Shown here piece by piece: positions 49,259-58,600 of a stretch of DNA of 64,000 nucleotides. Within the stretch, counting starts at the first letter, position 1. Each line of letters begins with the position of its first letter. A model generated the notes under the pieces. It worked only from the letters and a program-made list of their open reading frames with translations. It had not been told where the DNA came from and made no database searches. A program made the translations under genes and the position numbers. The stretch lies in assembly GCA_902776645.1 (NCBI GenBank), contig CACYQT010000004.1, forward strand, positions 140,972-204,971, in the 5' to 3' direction. The DNA comes from an uncultured bacterium (GTDB taxonomy: Bacteria > Verrucomicrobiota > Lentisphaeria > Oligosphaerales > Oligosphaeraceae).

Positions 49259-50839
49259 ATGAAAGAGTTGACCACCAGTATTTTCAGTTTTGAGGATCTA
49301 ATACAAGGCAATTTCCTATATGTGGATAAGACCGAGTACATCTGGCAGCTGGTAAAACCTGCCAAGGAAATGTACTTCTTTTCACGTCCGCGCCGTTTCG
49401 GAAAGTCGCTGACCATCTCAACCTTGAAGGCCGTCTTCGAAGGGAAGAAGGAGCTTTTCAAAGGGCTGGCCATCTACGACAAACCATACGATTGGAAGCA
49501 ATATCCGATTATTCACATAAGTTGTGGTGACTACAATCCAATAAACGACACGGCTGAAAAACTGAACCTGTATTTTCTGCGCAAGATCAAAGAAGTGGCC
49601 AATGATTTGAAGGTCTCCCTGACGGTTGATGACGATGCATCGCAGGCTTTCGCCGAATTGATGGATTTCTTCAAAGGCAAAGAGCAGGTCGTTATTCTGG
49701 TTGACGAATACGACAAGCCGATTCTCGACAACATCACAAGCCCGAACATCAAGGAGATTCAGCGCTGTCTGAAGGGATTCTACAGCATCCTTAAAGACCG
49801 CAACAGCCAGGAGCGTCTGCTCTTTGTCACAGGCGTCAGCAAGTTCTGCCACGTTTCCCTCTTCTCCGATTTGAACAATTTGACAGACATCACGATGGAT
49901 GCGCATTTTGCCACGATGCTCGGCTTCACACAAGAGGAAATGGAGGCAAACTTCGGCGACCGTATCGCAGCATTGGCCGACGAACGTGGCATTGACGTCG
50001 TCAAAGATGAAATCAAAAGATGGTACAACGGCTACCGCTTCGAGAAAAACGCCAAGACTGTGTACAATCCAGTCTCTTTGGCGCAGTTCTTCAAATCCGG
50101 CGGCGAATTCAACAACTATTGGTTCGCGACGGGCACGCCAACCTTCCTGCTGGATTTGATCATGAAATCCAAATTCGATTTCTCGCTGTCACTGGGCAGG
50201 CCTGTCTCAAAGTCGTTCTTCGATGCATTCGAAGTCACCGATCTGGATCCCATGGTGATGCTGTTTCAGACAGGATATCTGACTATCGACCGCGCTGAAC
50301 AGCGGCTGGTTCCGTACACCCAAAAGGTTATCACCGAATACTATCTGCACTTTCCCAACATGGAAGTGGAAGAATCTTTCAACAACTCCCTGCTAACCTA
50401 CTGCACCAACGTCAAAAAACGGGATACGCAGGAGCTGATGCTGAATCTTGTCACGGCGGTCGGAGCATGCGACGTAGATGGTTTTATAAGACTGTTCCAA
50501 TCCATTTTCGCGGGAATCCCCTATTCAATCCACGTGAAGGACGAGCATTACTACCAGACCGTCTTTTATGTCGTCTGCGATCTGCTGAAGCTGATGGTAC
50601 AAGCGGAGGTCTGCACTGGCGACGGACGCATTGACATGATGGTCTCCGCTGGAGAATGGATCTATGTGATTGAATTCAAGCTCAATAAGACCGCAGAGAA
50701 AGCAATGACGCAGATAGAGAACAAGGAGTATGCGCTGAAATATATCAAAGAAAACAAACGAATCATGCTCATCGGTGTTAATTTCGACTTCAACACAGGC
50801 AACATCACCGACTGGCTCAAAGAAGAATATCATGGATGA
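49259..50839 (+). CDS. AAA-ATPase-like protein with PD-(D/E)XK nuclease-type C-terminus
   Basis: About 526 residues. N-terminal FEDLIQGNFLYVDKTEYIWQ and the Walker A RPRRFGKSLTISTL (about 40-53) identify the AAA-ATPase_like family; VVILVDEYDKPILD (about 147) is Walker B, and LLFVTGVSKF is sensor-like. The C-terminal RIDMMVSAGEWIYVIEFKLN (about 460-479) holds the D...ExK core of the PDDEXK_9 nuclease-type domain. These genes occur in many dispersed copies in gut anaerobes; their function is unproven, with mobile-element or defence roles proposed. GGGAG 8 nt upstream selects the ATG at 49259 over 49220. GC content is lower than in the neighbours upstream. Confidence 0.88.
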   Translation: MKELTTSIFSFEDLIQGNFLYVDKTEYIWQLVKPAKEMYFFSRPRRFGKSLTISTLKAVFEGKKELFKGLAIYDKPYDWKQYPIIHISCGDYNPINDTAEKLNLYFLRKIKEVANDLKVSLTVDDDASQAFAELMDFFKGKEQVVILVDEYDKPILDNITSPNIKEIQRCLKGFYSILKDRNSQERLLFVTGVSKFCHVSLFSDLNNLTDITMDAHFATMLGFTQEEMEANFGDRIAALADERGIDVVKDEIKRWYNGYRFEKNAKTVYNPVSLAQFFKSGGEFNNYWFATGTPTFLLDLIMKSKFDFSLSLGRPVSKSFFDAFEVTDLDPMVMLFQTGYLTIDRAEQRLVPYTQKVITEYYLHFPNMEVEESFNNSLLTYCTNVKKRDTQELMLNLVTAVGACDVDGFIRLFQSIFAGIPYSIHVKDEHYYQTVFYVVCDLLKLMVQAEVCTGDGRIDMMVSAGEWIYVIEFKLNKTAEKAMTQIENKEYALKYIKENKRIMLIGVNFDFNTGNITDWLKEEYHG

Positions 50840-50908
50840 ATTCTTCTCGCCCTTTGCCACGGGACTATATTTCTATGACAAACCGGCCGGTAGCCATACA
50901 CGAAATCA

Positions 50909-51280
50909 TTATTTGTGTATCCAAATTTTATATTCAAAAGATTTTACTTTCCCCTCATGAAAATGTAATAAAATAAATTTAGATTTTGCTCCAAACAATG
51001 AAAATTTCTTTCTAAAATCAATGCCCCATATATCTTTATTCAATAAAGAATCCAAATAGTTTAACGCTTCTTCGACTGATGAATAACAATGGGATATGAT
51101 TGAACCGTCGGTATTCCAAGTTAATATAATGACCTCTCCTTGCTTTGTTTTGGGAGAATAGCTGAATGCCTGTCTGAGAACGTCATGTTTGGTCATGCCT
51201 ATCAGTTCTTTTGTATCAAAAGAATCTGGATAACAAGATATACAACAAATAGTGATAAGAAGAAATAATCTTTTAAACAT
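50909..51280 (-). CDS. Small putative lipoprotein, unknown function
   Basis: About 123 residues. N-terminus MFKRLFLLITICCISC has a lipobox-like CISC, suggesting lipid anchoring. The remainder is a small alpha/beta domain (TKELIGMTKHDVLRQAF, then VEEALNYLDSLLNKDIWGID) with the rhythm of SmpA/BamE-like lipoproteins (GMTKxxVxxxLG), although I cannot confirm that relationship. GAGGAA about 5 nt upstream of the ATG at 51280. AT-rich; last of four same-strand small genes. Confidence 0.6.
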   Translation of the reverse strand: MFKRLFLLITICCISCYPDSFDTKELIGMTKHDVLRQAFSYSPKTKQGEVIILTWNTDGSIISHCYSSVEEALNYLDSLLNKDIWGIDFRKKFSLFGAKSKFILLHFHEGKVKSFEYKIWIHK

Positions 51281-51496
51281 AATTTCCTCTTTCATTTAGA
51301 TTATGAATAGGAACCATGCGTGAAGACATTCCTGTCTTGATTTTTATCGTATTCCCGTACATGTCTTTCTCCTTGTGTTTGCTTTGGACTTGAAAGTTTT
51401 TGCTTCGTTGGCATTCGTCCGATGCCGTCGCCAATTTTTTAAGCAAATACCGTGCCATGTCACTGCAAGTACAGGAAAAGTCACAAATTGACAGGC

Positions 51497-51541
51497 AAGT
51501 GTACATTTTTTGTATACCTGCCTGACATTTTTTGTACACTT
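51497..51541. repeat. Nested palindrome and direct repeat, operator-like
   Basis: AAGTGTACA (51497-51505) and TGTACACTT (51533-51541) are perfect inverted arms. Inside, ACATTTTTTGTA is directly repeated (51503-51514 and 51525-51536), and CAGGCA/TGCCTG (51492-51497 and 51519-51524) form a second inverted pair. It lies in the 287-bp spacer upstream of the lipoprotein gene, which otherwise shows nothing recognisable. Confidence 0.7.
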
Positions 51542-51567
51542 GGTGCTTTTTTAAGCTATACCCAACG

Positions 51568-52110
51568 TTATTTCGCCACGATCCGATAGCCAATCTCGCC
51601 AGATAGTTTATTCATTTTGTCAGGATTCAACGTAATCCCATTACCTACCTTGACAGGAGTCCCAAACGAGAAAAATTCATCTAGCTTGTACACGCCAAAA
51701 TTGGGACTGCTTGTCATCATGTCATGCATATAATCATCAATTTTAAAATGCAAGGCACCACTGGCCAAACTTGTTTTGTCTCCCACCAAAAAGAGACACG
51801 AAAAACAAAGCTTGTCTTCTTCACGACGCATGAAAAGTCCAAGATACTTCATACGGGGCTGTAATTGTTTCAGCATCGTGATCAGCCTGCTCAAAATAAC
51901 GCCATCCTTCGTCACAACCTCAAGATACAACGATTTTTCACTGCCGACAACATCTTCAATATCATAGCAACGATAGGACACATCCAACGCCGCCATCAAC
52001 ATCTCCACTGTCAACTGTGGTTGCTCCTCCCGTTTCTCCGCCTCCTTCCCAAACGAAATCAACGTCGTAAACATCACGACTGTAAATAAAATCTTCATGC
52101 CTTTTTTCAT
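51568..52110 (-). CDS. Small exported protein, unknown function
   Basis: 180 residues with a signal peptide (MKKGMKILFTVVMFTTLISF). The mature part is alpha/beta with a final EIGYRIVAK and resembles no family I know. AGGAGG about 9 nt upstream supports the ATG at 52110. Probably periplasmic. AT-rich like its neighbours. Confidence 0.65.
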   Translation of the reverse strand: MKKGMKILFTVVMFTTLISFGKEAEKREEQPQLTVEMLMAALDVSYRCYDIEDVVGSEKSLYLEVVTKDGVILSRLITMLKQLQPRMKYLGLFMRREEDKLCFSCLFLVGDKTSLASGALHFKIDDYMHDMMTSSPNFGVYKLDEFFSFGTPVKVGNGITLNPDKMNKLSGEIGYRIVAK

Positions 52111-52147
52111 CCTTGCCTCCTGTTTTTTACATACACTTTATTGACAT

Positions 52148-52528
52148 TCATCTGCTGTTGAAACGGATGATCTTATACAACACAAAAGCAACCACACAAG
52201 AAAGTGCCGCCGCATACCCAGTTAGGAACAGTTTGTTTTCGATTGATAAAAAACGCTCCGTCCTTTCAACCGATATCGACCGCAGGAATTCATTCCGTTT
52301 GTTGTATCGTTCAATCCTTCTTTTGTTCCAGGGAAATGTATGATAAGCGAGCATATATTTCCCCATCGTATATCCGACATAATCCAATTCAGATGGATTT
52401 GGATTATTGAACATCACATACGCATCCTTTTTAAATTGACACTTGAGCTTCAGATATTTGACAAAAAGGATACTCCATGTCACACATAATGTGAAGGACA
52501 GTATCAATAATAAATAGACTATTATCAT
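52148..52528 (-). CDS. Small membrane protein, unknown function
   Basis: 126 residues with one hydrophobic helix at each end (MIIVYLLLILSFTLCVTWSI and GYAAALSCVVAFVLYKII) and a basic, Asn/Tyr-rich middle of about 75 residues. The topology suggests both termini on the same side. No recognised domain. It overlaps nothing and lies 37 bp from the exported-protein gene downstream and 7 bp from the gene upstream, so it is probably in one transcript with them. Confidence 0.55.
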   Translation of the reverse strand: MIIVYLLLILSFTLCVTWSILFVKYLKLKCQFKKDAYVMFNNPNPSELDYVGYTMGKYMLAYHTFPWNKRRIERYNKRNEFLRSISVERTERFLSIENKLFLTGYAAALSCVVAFVLYKIIRFNSR

Positions 52529-52535
52529 TGCTTGC

Positions 52536-52997
52536 TTAGAATACCTTAGGTTGCTTTTGTTTAAGACTTAACTTTTCTGGACTTTTCAGATAGTTACCAA
52601 TGATTTCATTGATTTTTTCATCTGATATTTCTCTTCCTTCCAAATCACATTCCATGAAATACATTTTCAATTCATAATAGCAATGATGATTCCGATAATC
52701 CTGCTTTTCAAATCCTTTCCTATGCCATATAGGAAGATAGTGGTTGTCATCATCAAAGATGTGATCCTTCATATAAGCTGATAATTCGGATTCATCCTCC
52801 TTTTCATACAGTTTCAATCTACTCCAATAGTATATTGTCTTAATATAGCCATTGTCAACATTTAGATATTTTATGCATGTATACGGAAATACGAGACACG
52901 GAATCAGAAGAAGTATTAATACACCCAATATCAATACTTTCTTATTTTTGCTTTTACCATACCATATGTTAAACCACATCATATAGATAAATATCAC
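52536..52997 (-). CDS. Small membrane-anchored protein, unknown function
   Basis: 153 residues. After a short hydrophobic start, one strong helix (KKVLILGVLILLLIPCLVFP, about 19-38) anchors a charged, Tyr-rich soluble domain of about 110 residues (RLKLYEKEDESELSAYMKDH). Start choice is uncertain because several Met codons cluster at the N-terminus and no good ribosome site is seen. First of four same-strand AT-rich small genes. Confidence 0.5.
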   Translation of the reverse strand: MIFIYMMWFNIWYGKSKNKKVLILGVLILLLIPCLVFPYTCIKYLNVDNGYIKTIYYWSRLKLYEKEDESELSAYMKDHIFDDDNHYLPIWHRKGFEKQDYRNHHCYYELKMYFMECDLEGREISDEKINEIIGNYLKSPEKLSLKQKQPKVF

Positions 52998-53049
52998 TAT
53001 ACCAATTCATTTTTTATAAATAGTAACAAACTAGATAATCAATTAAATT

Positions 53050-54981
53050 TTAATTCCCTTTTGTTGAACCTATCTGTTCCAAAAGCCGTTTCTGCAATTT
53101 ATGGGCTACCCGTTCTTCCGCAATTTCCGCACCTTCCCATGGAATGACAAGCGTTTCCCTGCGGGCGTAGTGGCGTTCACGCAACTCCGCTATCGGACGC
53201 AGGATGCATCCGAAGAAGAGCAACAGCGCGACAAACAGGCAGAGCATGTTGAAGGATCGCGAGACGCTGAATCCTTCATTACTTCCAGCCCCAATGGAAT
53301 GAATCCATTTCTTCAATGCGCGATTGCAACAAACACCATAGTACAACGGCCAGAGCAGGCATAGATACACGAGGGGAATCACATGCAAGAAATACCATGC
53401 TCCTCCAACTCTCGCAATGAAATAAGTCAAAACAAAATAAATCAAAGCAGGAGACAACAAGCTCTTTATTAACAGGGCATTGTATGAAGATTGCGGCATG
53501 ATGAACAGGAAAGGCCGTCGCCCTCCAATACGCATGGCGAAGACATCGACTCCCAACAATGCGATGGCAACCAGAAGACACAGGCAGGCCAGACCGACGG
53601 ACGCGGAGTCGAATGCCGCCGCCTCGAGACGTCGCTCATTTGCCCATTCTGCCATCTCTATGCTTTCCATTGAATAAGGTGATGCCATACTGGTAAGCAG
53701 GCCACTTCCATGCCAAAAGGGATGCCTATTGTCTATTAGCATTGCCATCCTTTCCTTTATATCTATGTCCACAATAGCTTCAAGATCAGCAACTTCACCT
53801 TGTGTTTCATACCATCTTTTAGCACAATGAAGAAATTCCTCCGAAATGCGGAAGCAGTTGAAAATATCCACCAGATGGATATTGTCCAAAGAAAGGTATT
53901 GAGATAGGAGAGGACGCCATGTGGCAAGCAAATCGACAGCTTTTTCTTTGTCGCCATCCTTGAGAAGGATGCCGCAATACAACACCACATGTCTTGCAAT
54001 GCTCCTGATGACAGACGGAAAGGGAACATATTCCTTTCCTCTAAAATTGAGCAACTGTATTCCCCCAAGCAAATCCTCCTTTATCTTGAGCATCCCCTGA
54101 ACTCTTTTCCATGGTTCGGCACTGTAGGCATCAAGATTCCCCTTGGACAATCCATGCCGATACATGACTATCGCCTTGTCCAATTTGCCACGATCATTAA
54201 TCGTATAATCATCTACAGGCATGTCACCCCTATGCGACATCCGTGAAATCCCCTTTGCGGGTGACAATATCTGACAGCTTTCTCGCATGAGCATGAGACA
54301 TTCCAAATAGTCATAAAGCGCATTGTCTGGATCGATTCTCCTGCCGTTTGCGATGACTTCAGGAAGCTTTTCCCGCATTTTGGCCTCCGGCAGTGAAAGT
54401 TCCAGAGCAAAGATTGCGCACAGCATGGCATCATCACGATGACCTTCATACAGCCGTGAAAGAATTTCAAGCCTGTCGCCTTTACTATAATAATAGTCGA
54501 ACAGCGACTGTTCATCGGCCGACAATCTTCTAGTTTTAAGTTTGATCTTGCCGTAGTCTCCCCAAATTCCTTCTTGGCTACCATTGCTATCGTTGTTTAG
54601 CCATGCACTAATCCATGACGGCTTAAATGACTTCAGTAGCGTCACGCTCGCCAGAATCCCCCGGACGTCGATGCAGAACAGCACGCCGACGACGAGCAAC
54701 GGCAGCAGCAGCCATTTCGCGGCGCGACGGATCTTCGCGTTCCGTGAAAGACGCTCGGCGTTGCCTTCGGCCAGCTGGGCGGAAATCTCCTCTGGATCGC
54801 CGAAACGCTTGAACGTGTTCTTCAACGCCTCGTCGGCGGACGCGTTTTTGCATTCCTCTGCGAAGGCCTCCTTCAGATGGCCGAACAGCTCCGTCTCGCG
54901 CGCTTGCCGAAGCTCGGCATCGTCCGACAGCGACTGTACGCACATTCTCGCGAACGCTTTCAATTCATTCTGTTTCTCCAT
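53050..54981 (-). CDS. Membrane protein with N-terminal HAAS/permease-prefix-like domain, PadR partner
   Basis: About 643 residues. The first 85 (LKAFARMCVQSLSDDAELRQ, HLKEAFAEECKNASADEALK, FKRFGDPEEISAQLAE) form the helical HAAS/permease-prefix domain usually encoded beside PadR regulators. A transmembrane helix follows (KWLLLPLLVVGVLFCIDVRG), then a long soluble helical region of about 350 residues, then four C-terminal helices (for example GLACLCLLVAIALLGVDVFA). GGAGG 7 nt upstream selects the ATG at 54981 rather than 54996. The PadR gene lies 39 bp upstream on the same strand, a conserved pairing in which the HAAS protein senses envelope state or the PadR ligand. Base composition drops sharply after the first helix. 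Confidence 0.7.
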   Translation of the reverse strand: MEKQNELKAFARMCVQSLSDDAELRQARETELFGHLKEAFAEECKNASADEALKNTFKRFGDPEEISAQLAEGNAERLSRNAKIRRAAKWLLLPLLVVGVLFCIDVRGILASVTLLKSFKPSWISAWLNNDSNGSQEGIWGDYGKIKLKTRRLSADEQSLFDYYYSKGDRLEILSRLYEGHRDDAMLCAIFALELSLPEAKMREKLPEVIANGRRIDPDNALYDYLECLMLMRESCQILSPAKGISRMSHRGDMPVDDYTINDRGKLDKAIVMYRHGLSKGNLDAYSAEPWKRVQGMLKIKEDLLGGIQLLNFRGKEYVPFPSVIRSIARHVVLYCGILLKDGDKEKAVDLLATWRPLLSQYLSLDNIHLVDIFNCFRISEEFLHCAKRWYETQGEVADLEAIVDIDIKERMAMLIDNRHPFWHGSGLLTSMASPYSMESIEMAEWANERRLEAAAFDSASVGLACLCLLVAIALLGVDVFAMRIGGRRPFLFIMPQSSYNALLIKSLLSPALIYFVLTYFIARVGGAWYFLHVIPLVYLCLLWPLYYGVCCNRALKKWIHSIGAGSNEGFSVSRSFNMLCLFVALLLFFGCILRPIAELRERHYARRETLVIPWEGAEIAEERVAHKLQKRLLEQIGSTKGN

Positions 54982-55020
54982 GGACGCACCCTCCATTGAA
55001 TGTTCATTTGCAAGAGAGGA

Positions 55021-55353
55021 TTATGCCTCTCCGGGCTGTAGAAGAAACATCAGCGCCTTGCAGAACTCCCGTGACGCCTCCGTGCGTTCCGCCGCCAGCT
55101 CGCGGCCCGCCTTCGTCAACGAATAATAACGGCGCAGCATGCCGCCGCACTCCCGCGTGTATGAATCGACCAGCCCCTTGCCCTCGAGCTTGTGGAGGCA
55201 CGGATACAGCGAGCCTTCCCGCCATTCGAAGAAGCCGTTGCTCCGCTCGTTCACCAGCTTGATCATCTGATACCCGTACATATCGCCCTCCATCAGCAGT
55301 TTAAGAACGATGATCTCGATCGACCCGCGAATCAGTTCATTGTTTGTTGACAT
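55021..55353 (-). CDS. PadR-family transcriptional regulator
   Basis: 110 residues, the minimal PadR form: a winged helix with IIVLKLLMEGDMYGYQMIKL, the wing segment FFEWREGSLYPCLHKLEGKG, LVDSYTRECGGMLRRYYSLT, and a C-terminal dimerisation helix. PadR proteins repress promoters in response to small molecules or envelope stress. AGGAG 8 nt upstream fixes the start. It is first in a two-gene unit with the HAAS membrane protein and probably controls its own promoter through the palindrome at 55421-55441. Confidence 0.93.
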   Translation of the reverse strand: MSTNNELIRGSIEIIVLKLLMEGDMYGYQMIKLVNERSNGFFEWREGSLYPCLHKLEGKGLVDSYTRECGGMLRRYYSLTKAGRELAAERTEASREFCKALMFLLQPGEA

Positions 55354-55420
55354 GGTCTTGCTCCTAATTTTGGTTTGTTTGGTTCTTTCTATTTAGAATT
55401 TCTTGGCAATGGCAATTAAT

Positions 55421-55441
55421 CTACATTGAATTTCTATGTAG
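55421..55441. promoter_or_regulatory. Candidate PadR operator
   Basis: CTACAT, 9-bp spacer, ATGTAG: a perfect 6-bp inverted repeat 68 bp upstream of the PadR start. PadR-type operators contain ATGT/ACAT half-sites; here they are in the opposite order from the usual ATGT-N8-ACAT, so the assignment is tentative. Confidence 0.45.
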
Positions 55442-55486
55442 TCAAGCCGTTTTCATTTTTTTTGTGTTTTTGTTTGGTCATTTATA

Positions 55487-55624
55487 CGACGGCGAGACGC
55501 CGCCGCCACATCTGTTCAGTTCCGACGGCGGAAGCCGTCGGGCGAAGGCGAGACGCACACACCACATCCCAAGGCGCAGGCGGGACACAGGCGCCATTTC
55601 CGACGGTGAGACGCCGTCGCTACA
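55487..55624. repeat. GRGAC-loop hairpin cluster
   Basis: Several consecutive hairpin units: CGACGGCG-AGACG-CCGCCG, GACGGC-GGAA-GCCGTC, GCGAAGGCGAGACGC, a GGGACA-containing unit, and CGACGGTGAGACGCCGTCGC followed by TACATC. The arms differ between units while GAGAC/GGGAC persists. It occupies most of the 276-bp spacer between the divergent-side PadR gene and the 3' end of the tandem FAD oxidoreductase gene. Confidence 0.7.
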
Positions 55625-55629
55625 TCTCT

Positions 55630-58600
55630 TTATTTACCAAAATACTTCTCCAGCACGGCGCGGGCATGTAGTGCAAGAACGCCGCGGCCGTCCTCCGCGT
55701 AGTCTTCAAATGTCTTCCGCCCAAGCCCTTCGTAGTCGCCGCAAGCGACCAAGGCCCGCGCAACATTGAGTTCGCGCAGGCAGCGGGCGAATTCCGGATT
55801 GCCGCCGAAACCGCCCATCGGAACTATCGCCTGTTCTCCTTTTCGAACATGGCCGCCCATTTTCGGCGACGTCAACGCCTTCGCCAACGCTGGAGCCAAT
55901 TTTGCGTCGCCGACGGCTTCGCAAGCCAATGCCACCGCCCGAACATGAGACGGCGAACTCGTTCCATTGATTTTTTCAAGCTCGTGAAGCAACGGTTCCA
56001 CCGCCAATGGACTCTTCGTACGGCCAAGACCGACAATCAACGCATCACGTTCGCCCATGCGGCGGCCATACGCCGTCTGTTCCAAGACATTGATTTTGAT
56101 TGGTTCGTCACGACCGTCGATCTGCCGCGCCAATGTCTCCGCCCCAGTCGCATCTCCCATGATTCCAAGGATATGCGCATAGCAGAGCTTACGTGTCGGA
56201 TTCGTCTCCGCCGTGTAGGCGGCCCGCAGCGGCGGAAGGGCGCGATCCACGTCCGTCAACAGTAACGGCACATCTTTGTAGCCGTCGCCTGCGTTCCGAA
56301 CGGCCAGATTCCACCGTTCGGCATCGACCGTGAATCCGTCGTCCCATTCCAACGCCTCCTGCGGGATGCTGCCGATGGCCGCCAGATGCCGTTGCAGTTC
56401 CTTTACATCAATGCCGCGCAACGGTTTGCCACTCTTGGCGGACATCGCGGCGGCGCGTCCCGCCGCATAGCCTGTGTTCTGCACGTCCGACTGCATGCGC
56501 ATGATCGGCAGCGCGTCGCGATGCGCGCTGGCGGCGATACCGATGACCGCCAAACCATCCAATTTTTCCGGCAGAATCGCGCGATATGGAATATTGACTT
56601 GGAAGATTTTCTTGTTTGTGGCTTCGCTGACATAGCAGATGTCCGCGACGGACGGTCCATGGCTGTCAAAATCACTTGCGCCTTGCGCGATCGTGTCGGG
56701 GAATGTGCGCTCCATCACGACATCCAGCGGCGACACGGTGATGGCGCCTTTCACGCGGCGGCGCTCACGCGTCTCGATGATCTGCGAAACATCCCACGCC
56801 TTTCCCGCGCCAAGCCGACCGCGCACGCCGAATAGCCAGCTATCGACTGGATCGCAGTCATTTACATATCCCCAATCGGAATTCACATAGCTTTTTCCCA
56901 ACGGACGGACCGACAGCCCCGCGCCCTGCAACGCGATCTCCCCCGCCCCGAGAAATTCCGTCTCCGCTCCCGCGACGGCCGCCAGATCCGCATTGCCCGT
57001 CCCGTCGATGACGTTTTTCGCCAACACGACGCCGCGGCCATACGGCGTGGCGACAACCACGCCTGTCACGCGATTGCCTTCCCGTAATGCGCCGCAGGCC
57101 ATCGTGCCGAACCAAATTTCGCCGCCGGCCGCCAATAGCTCCTTCCGCCACCATTCGCGTTTGCCGACGACATGCACGGCCACCCCCTGCTCCGCCACGC
57201 CTTTGTCGTGTTCCGCCGTGAAACCGATCTTCTTTCCATACCAATATTTACCGATCATGCCCAACGTGCCGATGCCGCCAAGCCCATGTAAATATTCGAT
57301 TACCAACGTCTTGGCACCGCCACGGGCCGCGCCGATCGCCGCCGGGGCCCCGCCTGTGCCGCCGCCCGCGACAACGACATCGTATTCGCCCAAAATCGGC
57401 AGGTCATGCTTCGGCGACGGCACCGCCGATTTCGCATGTTCATACGCTGTCAGCCCCGTCAGTTGTTCGCAGACTTCCGCATGGAACGGCGCATCCGTCG
57501 CCATGCAACGGACGGCCACAGGTTGGGCGATGGCACTGCGATTTTTCGCGTCCGCGGCCGCGCGACCGCCTGCTTCGCCGCCGGCGGAAAACGCCTTCCA
57601 CGGCTGATGGCGGAAGCATGCAAATACATGCGGCGCATCTTTCAACGGCTGTTCGCGTTCAAACACAACCGTCTCGCCCGCATCCAGTTGCAACTTCGTA
57701 AACGTCAGATTCCGCGCCTGCTGTTCCACGGCGGCGTATGACGCGTAGGAATCATCCTGCAAATCATATTGGAAGGTGCAACGCCACATTTTGCCGTCGA
57801 TGATCTGCTCCTTTCCATCGACCTTCCGCCATTGGACGGCTGTCTGGTAACTGCCCGGCAGTTCCGTCACCTCCATGCCTTCCGCCGACGGCCGTTCACC
57901 GGAAATGACGAACCGCGTAAACGTCCTCTTTCCAGCGTTGAACGGCGGATAGACGCTTCCCGCAAGCCGCGCCGCCAGGCCGCGTGGCGTCGCATCGACC
58001 AATGTCTTGGCGATAATCGCCTGCCGACCGCCGCGATCCGCGATGACCACGCCCGCAAAATCGCCATTCGCATCTGACAGTACGTCCGTCACGAAAGCGC
58101 CCGTCAGATATTTCACCTTCGCGGACAACAGCGCCCTGTCGAACGTCTGCTTCACCTTCAGCGGCGTCGGCGTCACACGCCGCACGCCCGCCTTCCCTTC
58201 ACAGGTGATTTCGCCCACCAAAATCCGTTTGCATCCGTTTTTACGCGTAAAGACAAACGCGATTTCAGACACGTCGCGACCGATCTTCGCCTCCCAACGG
58301 ATGATTTCCGTCGTCTCGCCGGGCAACCGTGTCAGCGGTATCGGCCCGGACCATGTCTTGCCGTCCGCGCTGATGGAAACGTGGACTCCAGCCACGTCGA
58401 AATCGTTCTGCCGCAGGAACGTAACGGCTGTCGCCGCTTCCACGAACTGCTTTTCGGCAAGCTTCGCCGTGATTTTCACCCTCTCGTCATTGTACTGCAC
58501 GGATTCTTTGACAGGATCGGTCGCCAGACCGTCCGTCAGCATGCTTGGCGGATTGGTCTCCTTATGCGGCGAAAACGTATCTGCGTTGGCAGTATAGGAG

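Noticed and set aside
51273..51593. 106-codon minus-strand frame in the spacer upstream of the small lipoprotein gene
   Set aside because: It overlaps both flanking genes, runs through the nested palindrome and has no ribosome site or domain.
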